Shown one piece after another: positions 34,816 to 45,499 of a stretch of DNA of 64,000 nucleotides. Numbering within the stretch: the first letter of the stretch is position 1; every line of letters starts with the position of its first letter. The DNA comes from Acanthosepion esculentum (lineage: Eukaryota; Mollusca; Cephalopoda; Sepiida; Sepiidae), in NCBI GenBank assembly GCA_964036315.1, contig OZ038488.1:63803254-63867253 (forward strand), written 5' to 3'. The notes below the pieces were generated by a model. The model did no database searches and had not been told where the DNA came from. It saw nothing but the letters and a program-made list of their open reading frames with translations. Made by a program: the position numbers and the translations under genes.

Positions 34816-35699
34816 AAGATTGGCTGGAATTTATTATTAGTGAAATACTAATTTGTAATGGTTGAAGGAAGTGCGTGAAAATGACTTCAGCAATTTGTCC
34901 AAGACTGGGTCGAAAGTTTGTTTTCGTGATGGGGAGACTTCAGACGACTATTGATCAAATAGTTATTCCATAATGACAATATTTGCAATGGTGCAAAATA
35001 ACTTGCAGGCAGATTAATTAAAAACTTGCCTTTTTTACGCTCCAGTGCTGAAAGTAGTCCCTTTAAAATTTAGACGAATTTCTCTTTTAATGAAAACAAA
35101 ACAAAAACGCTCCTTAACGGATTATTGCGATTATTGCCGACACAATTTTCCAAGATTAATCGGAATTATGTCGAGAATTCTCGTCCATTTTCTTTTTTTT
35201 TTCAGGATAAGATATTACACGTATATTACACGTGACCTTTCTGCAACATTATTTGAGATTGACATGATTTTTTTTATTTCGTTTTCTATTATTATTCAGT
35301 CAAGAACTACACGGAAATTTATTGCACCGTAGGAGCTTTTACGTTGCGTCATTTCTTTTTTCGCTCATTGAAAGGCTCATTTTTCGTTCACACAAATGTA
35401 TTGTTCGTGAGATACCGCTGCTAATTAATAGCTGAAGAAATTGAAAATATTTTAATGATTTGTCAGAAATTGAATCAAATTTTTTTTCTTTCGTGGTGTA
35501 GACAGGTATTCAACAGGCCAAGATGATGATAATTATTATTCATAGGATGCGAAAAAATCTATTGCTAATGTTCGGCAAACGGGCCAAATATAATGTGGAC
35601 TCATTAATTACGACTCTGACTTTCCTCGTTTTTATTTTAACGGCGTTTTCAGCTTTCAAAACCGATATAAGTGATGAAATGATCCCCTATATGATATTT
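34816..35699. other. No gene recognised
   Basis: AT-rich with T runs and no recognisable coding or repeat signal. Confidence 0.4.
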
Positions 35700-35792
35700 C
35701 TAGACAAGGCAATAAAGGAAAGCAAGAAAAAAAGACGAGCCATCAACTGCAAGAAGACAGAAAGTATGGTTGCCAACAATAGAAAATGCCTA
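35700..35792 (+). pseudogene. RTE-like LINE scrap left of mariner insertion
   Basis: KAIKESKKKRRAINCKKTES then MVANNRKC matches the post-RT segment of the LINE family (compare the INCKK motif upstream of KYLGSVLTED). The LINE resumes at 36540, beyond the mariner element. Confidence 0.6.
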
Positions 35793-35835
35793 AGATTTTT
35801 TTTTTTTTACTATGAAATAAGTAGTGAATACGATG

Positions 35836-36535
35836 GATAAATTGTCGTCTAAATTACGCAAAATTGAAAATAACACTGATATTTCATTTTAACAGATATA
35901 TTTACCAAAATTACACAATAAAATCTAAAAACACTAAAGAGTAAATTTATACAATAAAATTGCCATTAGCCTCAACGACAGCCTTCAGACGACTTCGGAA
36001 TCTCCTGCAAACCTTTTCGGCGGTCTCTTTATTAAAGTTGTTGAATGCTTCCATAATCCTATCCTTCAGTTCATCTTTAGTGTTACAAGGAGTTTTGTTG
36101 GTCTCTCGAGCAATAATCAAGGATTTGCAGTCTTGAGAGTTAGGTGGCTAGATGTAAGGGGTGTAATGGCCGCAGAAATTGTCTGACAGCCATGACTGGG
36201 TTCTCTTGTTTGTGTGGCATGGTGCAAAGTCCTGTTGGCAGACATAGGGTCTTCCAGTCTTGACCCAGGGCAGCACTACTTCCTCAACGCACTCTGCGTC
36301 GAGTGTGACCCCCCTCACCAACAAATTCGGGAGTTATTTTCTTATTATAACGATCAGAGTGAGTTTTCCGTGCTGTCGTACCTTCGTAATCACCATTAGA
36401 CTCACCCAACTCTTTCTGAATCCTCTGCACTGTCTTCATATTGAAACCCAAACACTCCGAATTGTTCATATTGGAGATTTCGGTGCGAATGCCAAGCAGT
36501 ACTGCATGCCGTTTCCAAATTTCTGGCGAAGTGAA
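35836..36535 (-). pseudogene. Mariner-like transposase, internally deleted (copy 2)
   Basis: Minus strand. The N-terminal helix-turn-helix (36500-36300) reads ISNMNNSECLGFNMKTVQRI then QKELGESNGDYEG. The sequence then jumps to the C-terminal catalytic part: PYVCQQDFAPCHTNK (near 36240), TQSWLSDNFC, RETNKTPCNTKDELKDRI and VCRRFRSRLKAVVEANGNFI (ending near 35950). The middle third with the first catalytic Asp is missing, and frames change at the junction. The terminus GGATAAATTGTCGTC at 35836 is shared with copies 1 and 3. The other terminus is not visible. Confidence 0.8.
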
Positions 36536-36765
36536 AAGTAAATGTAAATAGCTGTCAAGTGTTTTAACAGAGGAGAGAAAGCGTGGCACTGAAATCCGAA
36601 CGAGCGTTGAGTCAGTGAATGATGCATTCGAACCACCTCTCTGTCGTGTGTGTGAATGTATGGAGGAAGTAAGCCGAGATACTTGGCTTCTAAGAGCGAC
36701 AAGGAATCGGATGTTGTGGAGAGCCATAATCGTTCACATCCTGGAGGGACGTGGCACATAGAAAA
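36536..36765 (+). pseudogene. RTE-like LINE pieces right of mariner
   Basis: 36541-36572 reads as a diverged KYLGSVLTE region (GTCAAGTGTTTTAACAGAGG). A deletion follows, then LLRATRNRMLWRAIIVHILE and GRGT with a stop near 36760, the end of the LINE ORF. About 250 internal codons are gone. Confidence 0.65.
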
Positions 36766-37355
36766 ATTTGTACTTTAATCGGTTAGATTAGTGCTGAGTC
36801 AATGGGAGCTTAAACAGACATGGATCAACAACCACGTGTGCAAACAGGGGTTTGTTTATCAGACAATTGAGAACAAGTTGTTTTGACATAAATACGAAAG
36901 GATGCGAATAAGTCGTATTATTATTGTTCAAAATAAGCAAATAATACGAGATGCAGCATTTGGGGACAAAATAAAAAATATATGGTTATGGTGAAGGAGC
37001 TGTTTCGCACTCAAGAAGAACTGAAGTGGGTCGCGTACTCGCACAAGCAGATAAGTAGAAACGCTTTTTGTTTGAAGACTTTAAAAAACACGTATTTTTC
37101 TTTCTTACTTTTGGGTGATATTTCTTTAATGTCATATCCCATCAAGATGTAAGCGTTCATCGTCCTCCATAGTTTTATCTTATTCAATAGCTGTGAATAG
37201 CCACGACTTACTGGGAAATATAATGGAGTAGTTTTCTCCTTTGTTTCATATTCAAAGTTATCCTTATCCTCAACTGACGGTCACCCAAAGCCTCGTTTTC
37301 ATTGCTATTTACATTCAGAACTGGAGGAGGAGAAATGTATTTATGCCTTTACGAT
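36766..37355. other. No gene recognised
   Basis: Unremarkable sequence without motifs that I can name. Confidence 0.4.
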
Positions 37356-37359
37356 TTAA

Positions 37360-37440
37360 CGCAACAGACTAGACCGGAGATTGAACTCGGATCGACGATT
37401 CCAATTTCAGCAACAATAACCGTTAGGCTACCCCATTGAA
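37360..37440 (-). other. tRNA-like SINE head
   Basis: The minus strand reads TGGGGTAGCCTAACGGTTAT (A-box), then GATCCGAGTTCAATCTCCGG (B-box). Cloverleaf incomplete. Confidence 0.45.
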
Positions 37441-37529
37441 TTTTTCATTTATGCAAACCTGATTTACAAAAACAAATAAAATTCTTCGTTAAAAATGTTT
37501 CGCGTAATTTTTATATTCCAGGCCATATT

Positions 37530-37730
37530 GGATGTGTGGGTGGTGTAAGGGATTGCGGGTCGGAATTAGAAATTGAGGACTTGTATTTCCCAAAATTATT
37601 GTTATTCTAAAAACCTGTTAATGCAATATTCATTCGCCCAAAAAAAAAGAATAATATATAAAAGTCAAAATATGTTTCGGTTTTAAATAACCCACAACGA
37701 TTTGATAAGCCGTAAAATAGCAATCAATCT
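37530..37730 (+). mobile_element. SINE family A, tRNA-like head with internal deletion
   Basis: TTGGATGTGTGGGTGGTGTA then AGGGATTGCGGGTCGGAATT. The B-box and the first body block are deleted, and it resumes at GACTTGTATTTCCCAAAATT. The tail has TTTTAAATAACCCACAACG and TTGATAAGCCGTAAAATAG. Confidence 0.65.
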
Positions 37731-37963
37731 GTCGGGACATTTTCCTGGCTTCTAGTGAACATTTGAATGTAAATTATCTGATGCTTGTGCACTTTGACAT
37801 TCATAAGCTGTTATTGGTCCAAAATAAAGAAAAAAGAAATAAAGTATCCTCAAGAAAGTATATTCGTTCGTCTTTAACCAAACTTGTACAAATGAATATT
37901 TCCTGGTCAAATACACCCAATTCATTCAATTTTGTATATAAATTCAATTTGGTATATAATTTG

Positions 37964-38329
37964 TGTTGTGGGGCAGACCCCTTTTTACACAAGATGGACT
38001 CGTCCAAAGTATACTTATACTGACAGAAAGAATACCTGCAGGTTGAGATACGTTGAGTCAAGGTTGAGATACGTTGAGTCAGGGTGAGAGATACGGAGAC
38101 AGTACACAGGGTGTTCACAGAGAGTTATACGAGAGTCCAGAGAGAGAGAGAGATAATTATGGCTTCACTTACAGAGACTTGTACATATACTTTTTACTAA
38201 CCCGCATTCCTGGACTACTCATCTTCACTTCAAGTCTGTATGCTTACGTTTAATACACTTATTTTTCTATCTCAATTACTGGCGTTGTTTATTTATTTGT
38301 TCAGGATTCCATTCCCGGAATTCACAACA
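37964..38329. mobile_element. Solo LTR, 366 bp, with 5-bp target duplication
   Basis: The termini are TGTTGTG and CACAACA, a perfect 7-bp inverted pair starting TG and ending CA. The flanking 5 bp are identical, ATTTG at 37959-37963 and at 38330-38334, the usual footprint of an LTR-retrotransposon integration. Inside are a 20-bp direct repeat (GGTTGAGATACGTTGAGTCA twice from 38041) and AATACA words near the 3' side. No internal region, so it is a solo LTR left by recombination. Gypsy, BEL and other families cannot be told apart. Confidence 0.85.
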
Positions 38330-38474
38330 ATTTGTATATAATTTTGTATATAATTTTGTATATAAATGCCTATGAAGATATGTTTGTAGAATTCTGCATG
38401 GAATCAGTGTTTCTTTTGTGTTATCATTGGTTTTCTTTTTGTTTCAGATACGCATACACATACGCGTGCACGAG

Positions 38475-38545
38475 GCACTTCGAAGTGATGTAATGGTTAA
38501 TAGGTTTGTCTCGACTACAGTTAATTTCTCACCGATGTGAAGTGG
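38475..38545 (+). mobile_element. SINE family C, 5' part
   Basis: TTCGAAGTGATGTAATGGTT then AATAGGTTTGTCTCGAC matches the A-box half of family C. The B-box is degenerate where the LINE fragment begins. Confidence 0.5.
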
Positions 38546-38910
38546 TTTACCTCTGTTTTGATGGCGACAGATCTGATGAGATTTTTTGCCTGGTGTCCCG
38601 ACTACATGAATTTAAGCGTGCTACTAGTTTGGCAACTAGCCCCCACCATTTTACTGTTGTTAGATGCAACCAACACTTCTGCTCTAACAGTTTCTTGTCT
38701 CGAACTTCTTAACTGTGGAACTCCCTTCCGATTTCTTGCTTCCCTGTTAAGTACAATCTTGAAAAATTTAAAGGCAACATCAATCGCCATCTTCTGTCTC
38801 ATGCCTATTCTCAGTATTCTCTTTCCTTTTAATCCCCTGTAAGCCACTGCGTACTAGTTGCATTTCCACCTTACTTGGGGTGAAATGATTAAAAAAGAAC
38901 TTGCTCCCAC
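38546..38910 (+). pseudogene. CR1/Jockey-like LINE 3' region
   Basis: The plus strand reads RLHEFKRATSLATSPHHFTV then CNQHFCSNSFLSRTS, a stop, then LWNSLPISCFPVKYNLEKFK and GNINRHLL. This is the C-terminal signature of CR1/Jockey-type LINEs (FFPRTARLWNSLP type). It ends GTAAGCCACTGCGTACTAG and CTTGGGGTGAAATGATT, the terminal words seen at 22.0 and 55.1 kb. Confidence 0.8.
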
Positions 38911-39039
38911 AAAAGAACTTTAACAATTTTGTCTTTAGTTCTCAAGCAATATCCACCGAATATGACGCTACGTTCTTTGATGTCTGGTACTGGACGATGG
39001 GTCCCATATAATTCCCTGTTAATATGGGCTAACTGAAAT

Positions 39040-39150
39040 TCTATAATCTTTAGCACTGTTCCTTTTATGTCCTTTCCTCAAACCTTCCCATTTTCAGTCT
39101 TCTCATTCTCTTTTCCTTTCACTCCCTGTAACCCTTTGCGTTCTAGTGGC
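39040..39150 (+). mobile_element. CR1/Jockey-like LINE extreme 3' scrap
   Basis: CTTCTCATTCTCTTTTCC then CCCTGTAACCCTTTGCG and TTCTAGTGGCATT parallels the 3' end at 38820-38870. It is directly followed by a family C SINE, as if the SINE had inserted at the LINE terminus. Confidence 0.45.
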
Positions 39151-39290
39151 ATTACGCGGTGTAATGCTTAGAAAACCTGTTTCGCTAGATCAATTACGAA
39201 TGAGTTCGATCCTCACTGGATGCCCAATACTTTCGGCCTTGTGCAACATATAAGCTACGCTTAGAAAACCACATAAACGCACACGCGTAC
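39150..39290 (+). mobile_element. SINE family C copy
   Basis: GCGGTGTAATGCTTAGAAAA (A-box region), GAATGAGTTCGATCCTCACTG (B-box), TTTCGGCCTTGTGCAACATA and TAAGCTACGCTTAGAAAA. A CGTACGTA-rich tract follows to about 39320. Confidence 0.7.
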
Positions 39291-39774
39291 GTACGTATGT
39301 ACGTACGCATACACACACGCAGACTGTTGTTAAATGTATTGTACGGGGAGATTTCTATGGTTTGATCATTTCGGACACTAGCGACAAATATGTCTACATG
39401 ATAAGAGAAAGGTTTTAAATTTCACTACGCCGTCATGGAGAAGTTTCAAGATTATCACATTCTCACATTGTCTTTCCGTATTTGATTTATTAAAGTGCCA
39501 ATTCTGGCGATGCATACATTGTCAAGAACATGGGTGACCAAACTTGCTTACTGTAAGAGACATATCAGTTCAGAACCTCAAGACATGAACAAAATTTACA
39601 CATATGTTTGTGTTACATACACATTAAAATTAAACTTACGTTTTAATCCAATGGGGTCTCAAATCATACCGAGAAAATAATTAGAAAGCTGGAAATTTTT
39701 TTCATATTTACGTTTTATATTAACTGTTATGGAAAAAGGAGCTCAGCATGAATATTTCTATAACCAAGCGTGTG

Positions 39775-40086
39775 AGCAACGATGAGGTCTTAGAGAGGTT
39801 GCAAACAAGGAGAAGGCTTATACTTAACATCAGGAAGAGGCAGCTGAAGTTTCTGGGACACATAATGAGGAAAGAGGGCTTGGAGAATCTGATACTCATG
39901 GGTCGAATAGAGAGAAAGAGAGACAAGGGAAAGCAGCGCGTGACATACCAGGCGTGCTTGAGCACGTGGATGACAGAACATGGTCTGGGGGAGGAAGCAG
40001 AGGGAAGAAACTTGTTGAGAGCTGCAAGGGATAGAGGGAGGTGGAGAGCCATGATCGCTTACGTGTTGAAAGGACATGGCACATAA
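39775..40086 (+). pseudogene. RTE-like LINE 3' end, open C-terminal frame
   Basis: An uninterrupted C-terminal frame: VSNDEVLERLQTRRRLILN, IRKRQLKFLGHIMRKEG, LENLILMGRIERKRDKGKQ, WMTEHGLGEEAEGRNLL and WRAMIAYVLKGHGT, then a stop at 40084-40086. This is the cleanest version of the C-terminus in the window, so it is one of the younger copies, although 5' truncated. Confidence 0.85.
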
Positions 40087-40101
40087 AAAGTAAGAAACAG
40101 C

Positions 40102-40142
40102 TGCATGTGGCTCGCAATCCGTAGTTTGGCCACCCCTCGTCT
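40102..40142. mobile_element. hAT-like terminus remnant
   Basis: GCATGTGGCTCGCAATCCG then TAGTTTGGCCACCCCTCG. From memory this resembles a terminus common to many hAT-type non-autonomous elements (reads GGGGTGGCCAAACTACGG in reverse). Only one end is present, directly behind the LINE 3' end. Confidence 0.45.
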
Positions 40143-40268
40143 GGAAGATGGAACGGGAAATCTGAGTTCAAATCCTGCTTTATTACTTCGTGTTAATGCT
40201 GTAACACTATTTAGGAACGGAAGGGTTAATTAATCAATTAATTAACCACAGAAGTTAATTACGGGGAT

Positions 40269-40350
40269 ACTTAAATCGATAGATATAACGAAAGACATAC
40301 TGAGCGATTACTTAAACCGATAGATATAACGAAAGACATACTGAGCGATA
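40269..40350. repeat. 41-bp unit, two tandem copies
   Basis: ACTTAAATCGATAGATATAA then CGAAAGACATACTGAGCGA at 40269-40309 and again at 40310-40350. I see two differences (T to C near 40317 and the last base). Confidence 0.9.
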
Positions 40351-40759
40351 TTCTTTTTGTTTTGTTGTTTTCCCAAACAGAGTATCGGTGAAAAAAAAAA
40401 AAAAAAAAAAAAAAAGATTTTTTTTGTTTTGTTATTTTCAAGTGCGAAATCAAGATAACCAATTTACTTTCTCGCTGAAGTTTGATGCTGAGATATGCCA
40501 AATTCTCTTCGAGGACAAAGGAAGGAAAAAGAGAAAGAAACAGACGGACAGGGCTCAACAACTTAGATGATAAGAGAAGGAAAGAATGCCACCCACGAAA
40601 ATTTTGATGGTCATTGTCGTGAAAATTAGTTGAGTGATACCAGAGCTCTGGGCAGATAAAACATTGGCGGTTATCAGTAGTTGATGGGCCGTCTGCCGAC
40701 CGCACACAGAGCCCTGGAGTGGGGTGTCGCCTGGACGGGACATCTGCATTTTGTTTAAG

Positions 40760-41965
40760 TTCGTTTGTGATAACTAAGGCTGTGTTAGGGTATTTTAATT
40801 AACCCAGTTTCGCCAAGAAGAATTGTCCATGTTAACGGAGAAACTGGGTTGAAAAAAAACATATCCCGTGAAGTTGGATAAAAAATTGAGATTATCAGTT
40901 GACGCCTATTGGCCGAATAGCCAGGCGGAGATGATCATGTGACGCAGAGAGGAGGCCGCCACCGCCCATTGAGAGGATAGGTATGAGATGTTACTGCGAG
41001 GAAGTGGGAAAACCGTTGACGCCCTCTAAAGTATGGTGAGATATCCATATGAGAGCAGAAGAGGGTGGGAGTGGAATAAGATTTCCAAATACGGAAAATG
41101 ATAATTATTTTTGGCCGAAAACAAAGAAAATCCTTATTGGGGATTTGAAATCAACGTGGTGGCCACACCACGTCCGACCCCACGCCAGGTTTTGATCGGC
41201 GTCCATATAAGCAAACATCTACGGGAGTTCGCAGAGTTCGTCGAGGAGAGTTCGCAGAGTTCGTCGGGGAGAGTTCGCAGAGAAGAGTACAGCCAGTACA
41301 GTAAGAGAGAGACGCGCCTCGCACAGGTGACCGCACGATTCCATGCCTTCCGACTTAGACTTCTAACCAAGAACAGATTTGTTGAAGACCGACTTTAGAT
41401 TTCCCATCAAAACAAGTTTCCGACTAGACTTCTAACCATAGAACAAATTATAGAAGTCTGACTTATATTCGCCATCTCGATATCCAAACCTAGTTAAGGA
41501 ACGCAAAAGTGTTACAATCCACATTTTTTTTTCTTCGGGCTGGGAGAGAAAGAGAGAGACGCACTCCTGTAACTCAACAAACCGACATAAAATTAATCAC
41601 TATTCCTAACCAGTCGCTCGCCTTGAAGTTGTTGTTTGTGCTTTTGTTTTTTTGTCTACATTATTGTGCAGTATCACCTTGACCCGGATTCGGCTGGCAC
41701 TACGGCCCGACGTCTGATTGATCTCGTCAACCTAAGATCAAATCAAAACGTGGGTAGGTTGAATCGAGATCAAAGCTGTTGCTTCGGTGACCAGGCGTTG
41801 GAAGCGAGCCGAGTACGACAAGTTGGTGCTAGAACCCAACCAGACTTCAACCGATGTCCCAGGGTTAGCCCGTCACAAAGGACCGACGTCACAAGTGCGC
41901 CGCGACCAGTACGGGTGTCACAAACGGTGCCCTGACTAGGACAGAGGAGGGTTGGGTGTCACAAT
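40760..41965 (+). mobile_element. Possible LTR-retroelement fragment (LTR and leader)
   Basis: This region is richer in GC than its surroundings. It has a TATA-like CATATAAGC at 41205, directly followed by tandem GAGTTCGCAGAGTTCGTCG words (41225-41280). A T-rich stretch (41622-41660) comes next, then a segment with TTGGTGCTAGAACCCAAC near 41821 that could be a primer-binding site. The right part ends GGGTGTCACAA near 41964. I found no paired LTR or target duplication, and the 99-codon frame at 41636-41935 is unrecognised. A promoter or CpG-type region of another kind is possible. Confidence 0.3.
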
Positions 41966-42359
41966 GCTAGTTATGTAAATACTTCCATTCTTCCAGCGTC
42001 TTTTGTTTCAGCAATGGCGATTACGATTAAGTAGAAAATAATGGGGGAAATCGAGAGATCCACGTTTATATATTTATTTATTTGATAATTTCAGTAACCA
42101 AAAAGGATTTGAGATCATGCGTGTAAACTTGAAGCAACTAATAGGAATATAGGTATTACTGTTGCCAGCACTCAGGTTTAAGAAAAAAAAGGAATGGCCT
42201 CCTGGGATCTGGAAAAATAACAGGAAAAAAACTCCCCCTTTTCAACTCAGGCCAAGGAAAAAATTATAGTAGTTAAAAAAAGAACTTTTCCAAAACCGAA
42301 AGCTCTGATTCCAAACAGTGCCAACTCTAACTGGAAAAAGTACTAAAGTGTTTAACAGA

Positions 42360-42693
42360 AATGTTATCCAACAAATGTAAGCGCCCTCTCGTTTGTTGTT
42401 TTGTTTTTTTCAGTTTTCTTTCGTGCTTATCTCCCTTTGTTTTTCTTCGCTATTTTTTATTTTCTCTTTTGTTTCTCTCTCTCTCCTCCTCCTACTCTTT
42501 CTCTTTTCTTTCTCTCTGTCTCCCTCACGCTCATCCCTCTCTCTATCCCTCTCTCTCTCTCCTGTATTTTGTGTGTCTCTTTTCTCTCTCTCCTCTCTCT
42601 CTCTCTCTCCCCTATCTCTGTTTCTTTTTTGTAGTTTTACTCTTCATTCATTCGTTTTTCATTCACATATTCTAAAATCCCGTTCTTTTTTAA

Positions 42694-42755
<62 letters not shown>

Positions 42756-42820
42756 TACACAGGATTATGCCTCCCCTCTCTTGTACTCACTCGCAAATAC
42801 AATTTAAATACAAAATAATA

Positions 42821-42866
<46 letters not shown>

Positions 42867-42870
42867 TTCC
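42360..42870. repeat. Pyrimidine-rich tract with (TC)n runs
   Basis: Mostly C/T from 42395. Pure (TC)n at 42699-42752 and 42823-42861. The serine/leucine-rich frames are low-complexity artefacts. Confidence 0.93.
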
Positions 42871-43001
42871 TCCTCCACAAATACATATTTCTTATTTTCG
42901 TGTCATTTTTACTTGTGCTTCCATTTTTGGTTTTAGATTTTTCATTCTTCTCGCTTTAAAGAACATTCATCTATCGTGTGTTTATAAAGGTCTTCATTTC
43001 T

Positions 43002-43275
43002 CGATGCTATAATGGATCGTGAATCGGAATGAGAAAGGGACGAACCATGTTCGAATTCCAGTTCGGTTCGTTACACTCACTTACGCGCAAATACCTTTGG
43101 AAAATGTATCCCTCCAGCTATGGGCTAAATAGCAGGGCTTATATCTGTAAAATTAATTTTTATTCTCAAAAGATTGCTAATAAAAAATCCACTGTCAATT
43201 TTTCTTTTACGATCCAAAATATAATTCAGCTTTAAAATGACCGACAAAGGGTTAGAAAACCGTAAAATAAGAAAA
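43002..43275 (+). mobile_element. SINE family A, tRNA-like head, body and tail
   Basis: GATGCTATAATGGATCGTGA (A-box), CCATGTTCGAATTCCAGTTC (B-box), GTTCGTTACACTCACTTACG, CAGCTATGGGCTAAATAG, and the tail TTTAAAATGACCGACAAAGG with AAAACCGTAAAATAAG. Complete apart from the 5S part. Confidence 0.75.
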
Positions 43276-43529
43276 TGAATTTCGCTATCCTCCTTTGAGC
43301 TAATATAAATATCAATGTTTCCTTCCTCTTTTCCCTTGACATGTATATCCACCTCTTTCTGTTCATCCACCTTTCTCTTCTTTTTTCTCTTCTCTTCACT
43401 TAGTCCTTCTCTTTGGCTTATTCCTTTTTTTAATTATCTTTCTACTTTTATTTCTGTGTGTTCCTAAAGCTTATCACATGTTGTGAAAGAAAAAAAGAAG
43501 AAAAAGAATGCGGACACCCACCACCGGTT

Positions 43530-43636
<107 letters not shown>

Positions 43637-43705
43637 AAGAAAGAAAGAAATATAAATGAATAAATAATAACAAGAAAAACCCGGAAGTTGAATTACCAAA
43701 TGATT

Positions 43706-43709
<4 letters not shown>

Positions 43710-43785
<76 letters not shown>

Positions 43786-43925
43786 GGATTCGGTGGTGTT
43801 CATACATATATACATACACACACGCACTCACAGACACGCACACACACACACACATATATATATATATGTGTGTGTGTGCGTGTCTAGATATATACATATA
43901 TAGATATATACATATATTTATATAT
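43710..43925. repeat. (TA)n with (CA)n/(TG)n palindromic tail
   Basis: TA 43710-43782, then a short spacer with CA runs, TATATATATG and TG runs (43801-43885) that are self-complementary. TA-rich DNA follows to 43925. Confidence 0.93.
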
Positions 43926-43999
43926 AATGCACCTAATATTCATGAATATGTCTTAATATCATTTACCTAATTTGGTAATTCAACTTCCGTGCTTTATTA

Positions 44000-44030
<31 letters not shown>

Positions 44031-44270
44031 TTTATTTGTTTGATTTTTTTACATGGCTTATAAAACTTTCATTTTTAACCAATCAACTATCTCTATATTA
44101 TACTAACGGAAATCCGTGTATTGTGAAACCGCCTGGAATTAACTTATTTGGCATGTGTTTGCTTATCTTGAGACTTTCGGAATGCTATCAGTATGAGCAA
44201 TCTTCCTTTTTCCGTTTTTCTTTAGGACCTGACTGATAATTACTGTCCACCACTTCCTTAATTTATAGCT

Positions 44271-44640
44271 CTAAGCAATGTTTTCACCCTTAGTAGTCCG
44301 TGTCCGGCGATGCAATTGCACAAGCTTGTTAGGTAGGTTTCTCGCCGTTTCTCTCTTTCCCAACTTGTCTTCAGTATGACCGATGAGTCTCAAATTCTCC
44401 AAGCCTTCTTTCATCAAAATGTGTCTAAGAAATTTCAAATGTATCTTTCTTATTCCATGTATCATCGTTTTTTTTTGTTTCCCTTTTCCTTGGAACTTTC
44501 TCATCTTTCACATGTTCCCTTAATGGTATTCTCACTATCTATTTGTAGAACTACATTTCTGTTGTCTGTTGTCTCAATTGTCAAGAATTCACTGCCACAC
44601 GGGAGGACTTATATTACAACGCCCTTATTTTTTTCCTAAG
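44271..44640 (-). pseudogene. RTE-like LINE fragment (C-terminal)
   Basis: The minus strand reads IRKIHLKFLRHILMKEGLEN then LRLIGHTEDKLGKRE. Upstream (44640-44500) are degenerate words of the YRRMLRIPLTE region. Same family as 39775-40086, more decayed. Confidence 0.7.
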
Positions 44641-44713
44641 CAAATTCTCTTGTTTCTTTATACTTCGCTTAGATTTTAGAAAGGGCAACTTTCGCTGCCC
44701 AAATATATATTAC

Positions 44714-44800
44714 ATCTTCGAACAAGTAATACACATGCAGAATGTGGTATACCTATGTTTCGTAGACGACGCAAAAGAATTTTATAAAGTGCAACACGGT
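44714..44800 (+). pseudogene. RTE-like LINE RT scrap
   Basis: VIHMQNVVYLCFVDDAKEF then YKVQHGDL parallels the FIDYKKAFDKVRHKDL motif A region of the 5-kb copy. It lies in the opposite orientation to the neighbouring 44271-44640 piece, so it is a separate insertion or an inversion. Confidence 0.65.
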
Positions 44801-45162
44801 GACCTTTTTTACAATAATTTTATACTCTGTACAAGGCCAAAGAGCCACTCGAGATAGACGCTTACAGAATAAGTGGCACAGTTTATGCGGATATGTTAGG
44901 AAGATAACGGTAAACTCTAGATTTGAACAAGTTGAGATTGACGTGATTGGAGAGGAATCATCTTGGGAGTCGATTCGATTCAAAGCAACAGTTTGAAAAG
45001 AAGCAGGTCTAGTGGAACTTACATCTCACCAATGGAATGCGAAAGGAATGTGGATGGTTCGCTATAATGTGCATAGCACATTTAAACATGTTAAATTTAT
45101 AAACGTTTCCTATTTGTTCCTTATCCTATCATTTTGGCGGATTCTAATCCTTATTTCATTCC

Positions 45163-45168
<6 letters not shown>
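44801..45168. other. Unassigned; word shared with 62.35 kb
   Basis: CTGTACAAGGCCAAAGAGCC then ACTCGAGATAGACGCTTAC resembles ATACAAGGCCCAAGAGCCAC at 62351. Otherwise no motif recognised. Confidence 0.3.

Positions 45169-45228
<60 letters not shown>
45169..45228. repeat. (TA)n microsatellite
   Basis: TA tract directly joined to a family T element. Confidence 0.97.
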
Positions 45229-45230
<2 letters not shown>

Positions 45231-45396
45231 TGAACATTGAAGTCAACACTCAGACGATTGCGCCTAGCATGAAACTGCCTGTCGCCTCTGAGTGTTGACT
45301 TCAATGTTCACTTTTATATTTATATTTACATACGCTCTATTATCTGATATTGAGCACTTTATCCCATAAATATAGCACACCTTAAAACTATATTTC

Positions 45397-45402
<6 letters not shown>
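45228..45402. mobile_element. Family T element, 27-bp perfect arms
   Basis: AAGTGAACATTGAAGTCAAC with ACTCAGA (45228-45254) is inverted exactly at 45287-45313 around a 32-bp loop. The loop (CGATTGCGCCTAGCATGAAA...) equals one inner arm of the 31.8-kb palindrome. The conserved flank (ATTGAGCACTTTATCCC, CCTTAAAACTATATTTCTTC) and (TA)n follow, in the family order. Confidence 0.88.

Positions 45403-45456
<54 letters not shown>
45403..45456. repeat. (TA)n microsatellite
   Basis: TA tract closing the family T element. Confidence 0.97.
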
Positions 45457-45457
<1 letters not shown>

Positions 45458-45499
45458 GAAGCAAAGTCAAAAAATTATTCACACGCTTGTCTAAAAACA

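Noticed and set aside
36284..36727. 147-codon minus-strand ORF as a host gene
   Set aside because: Its middle carries the mariner helix-turn-helix, and its 5' part is the reverse of a LINE piece. It is a mosaic of transposon fragments.
40781..41963. Complete LTR with TGTG...CACA ends
   Set aside because: The candidate ends do not match as inverted repeats beyond a few bases, and the flanks show no target duplication, so only a vague retroelement-like call is made.
42361..42818. Overlapping Ser/Leu/Phe-rich ORFs resembling membrane proteins
   Set aside because: All three plus-strand frames are open because the DNA is a pyrimidine-rich simple repeat.
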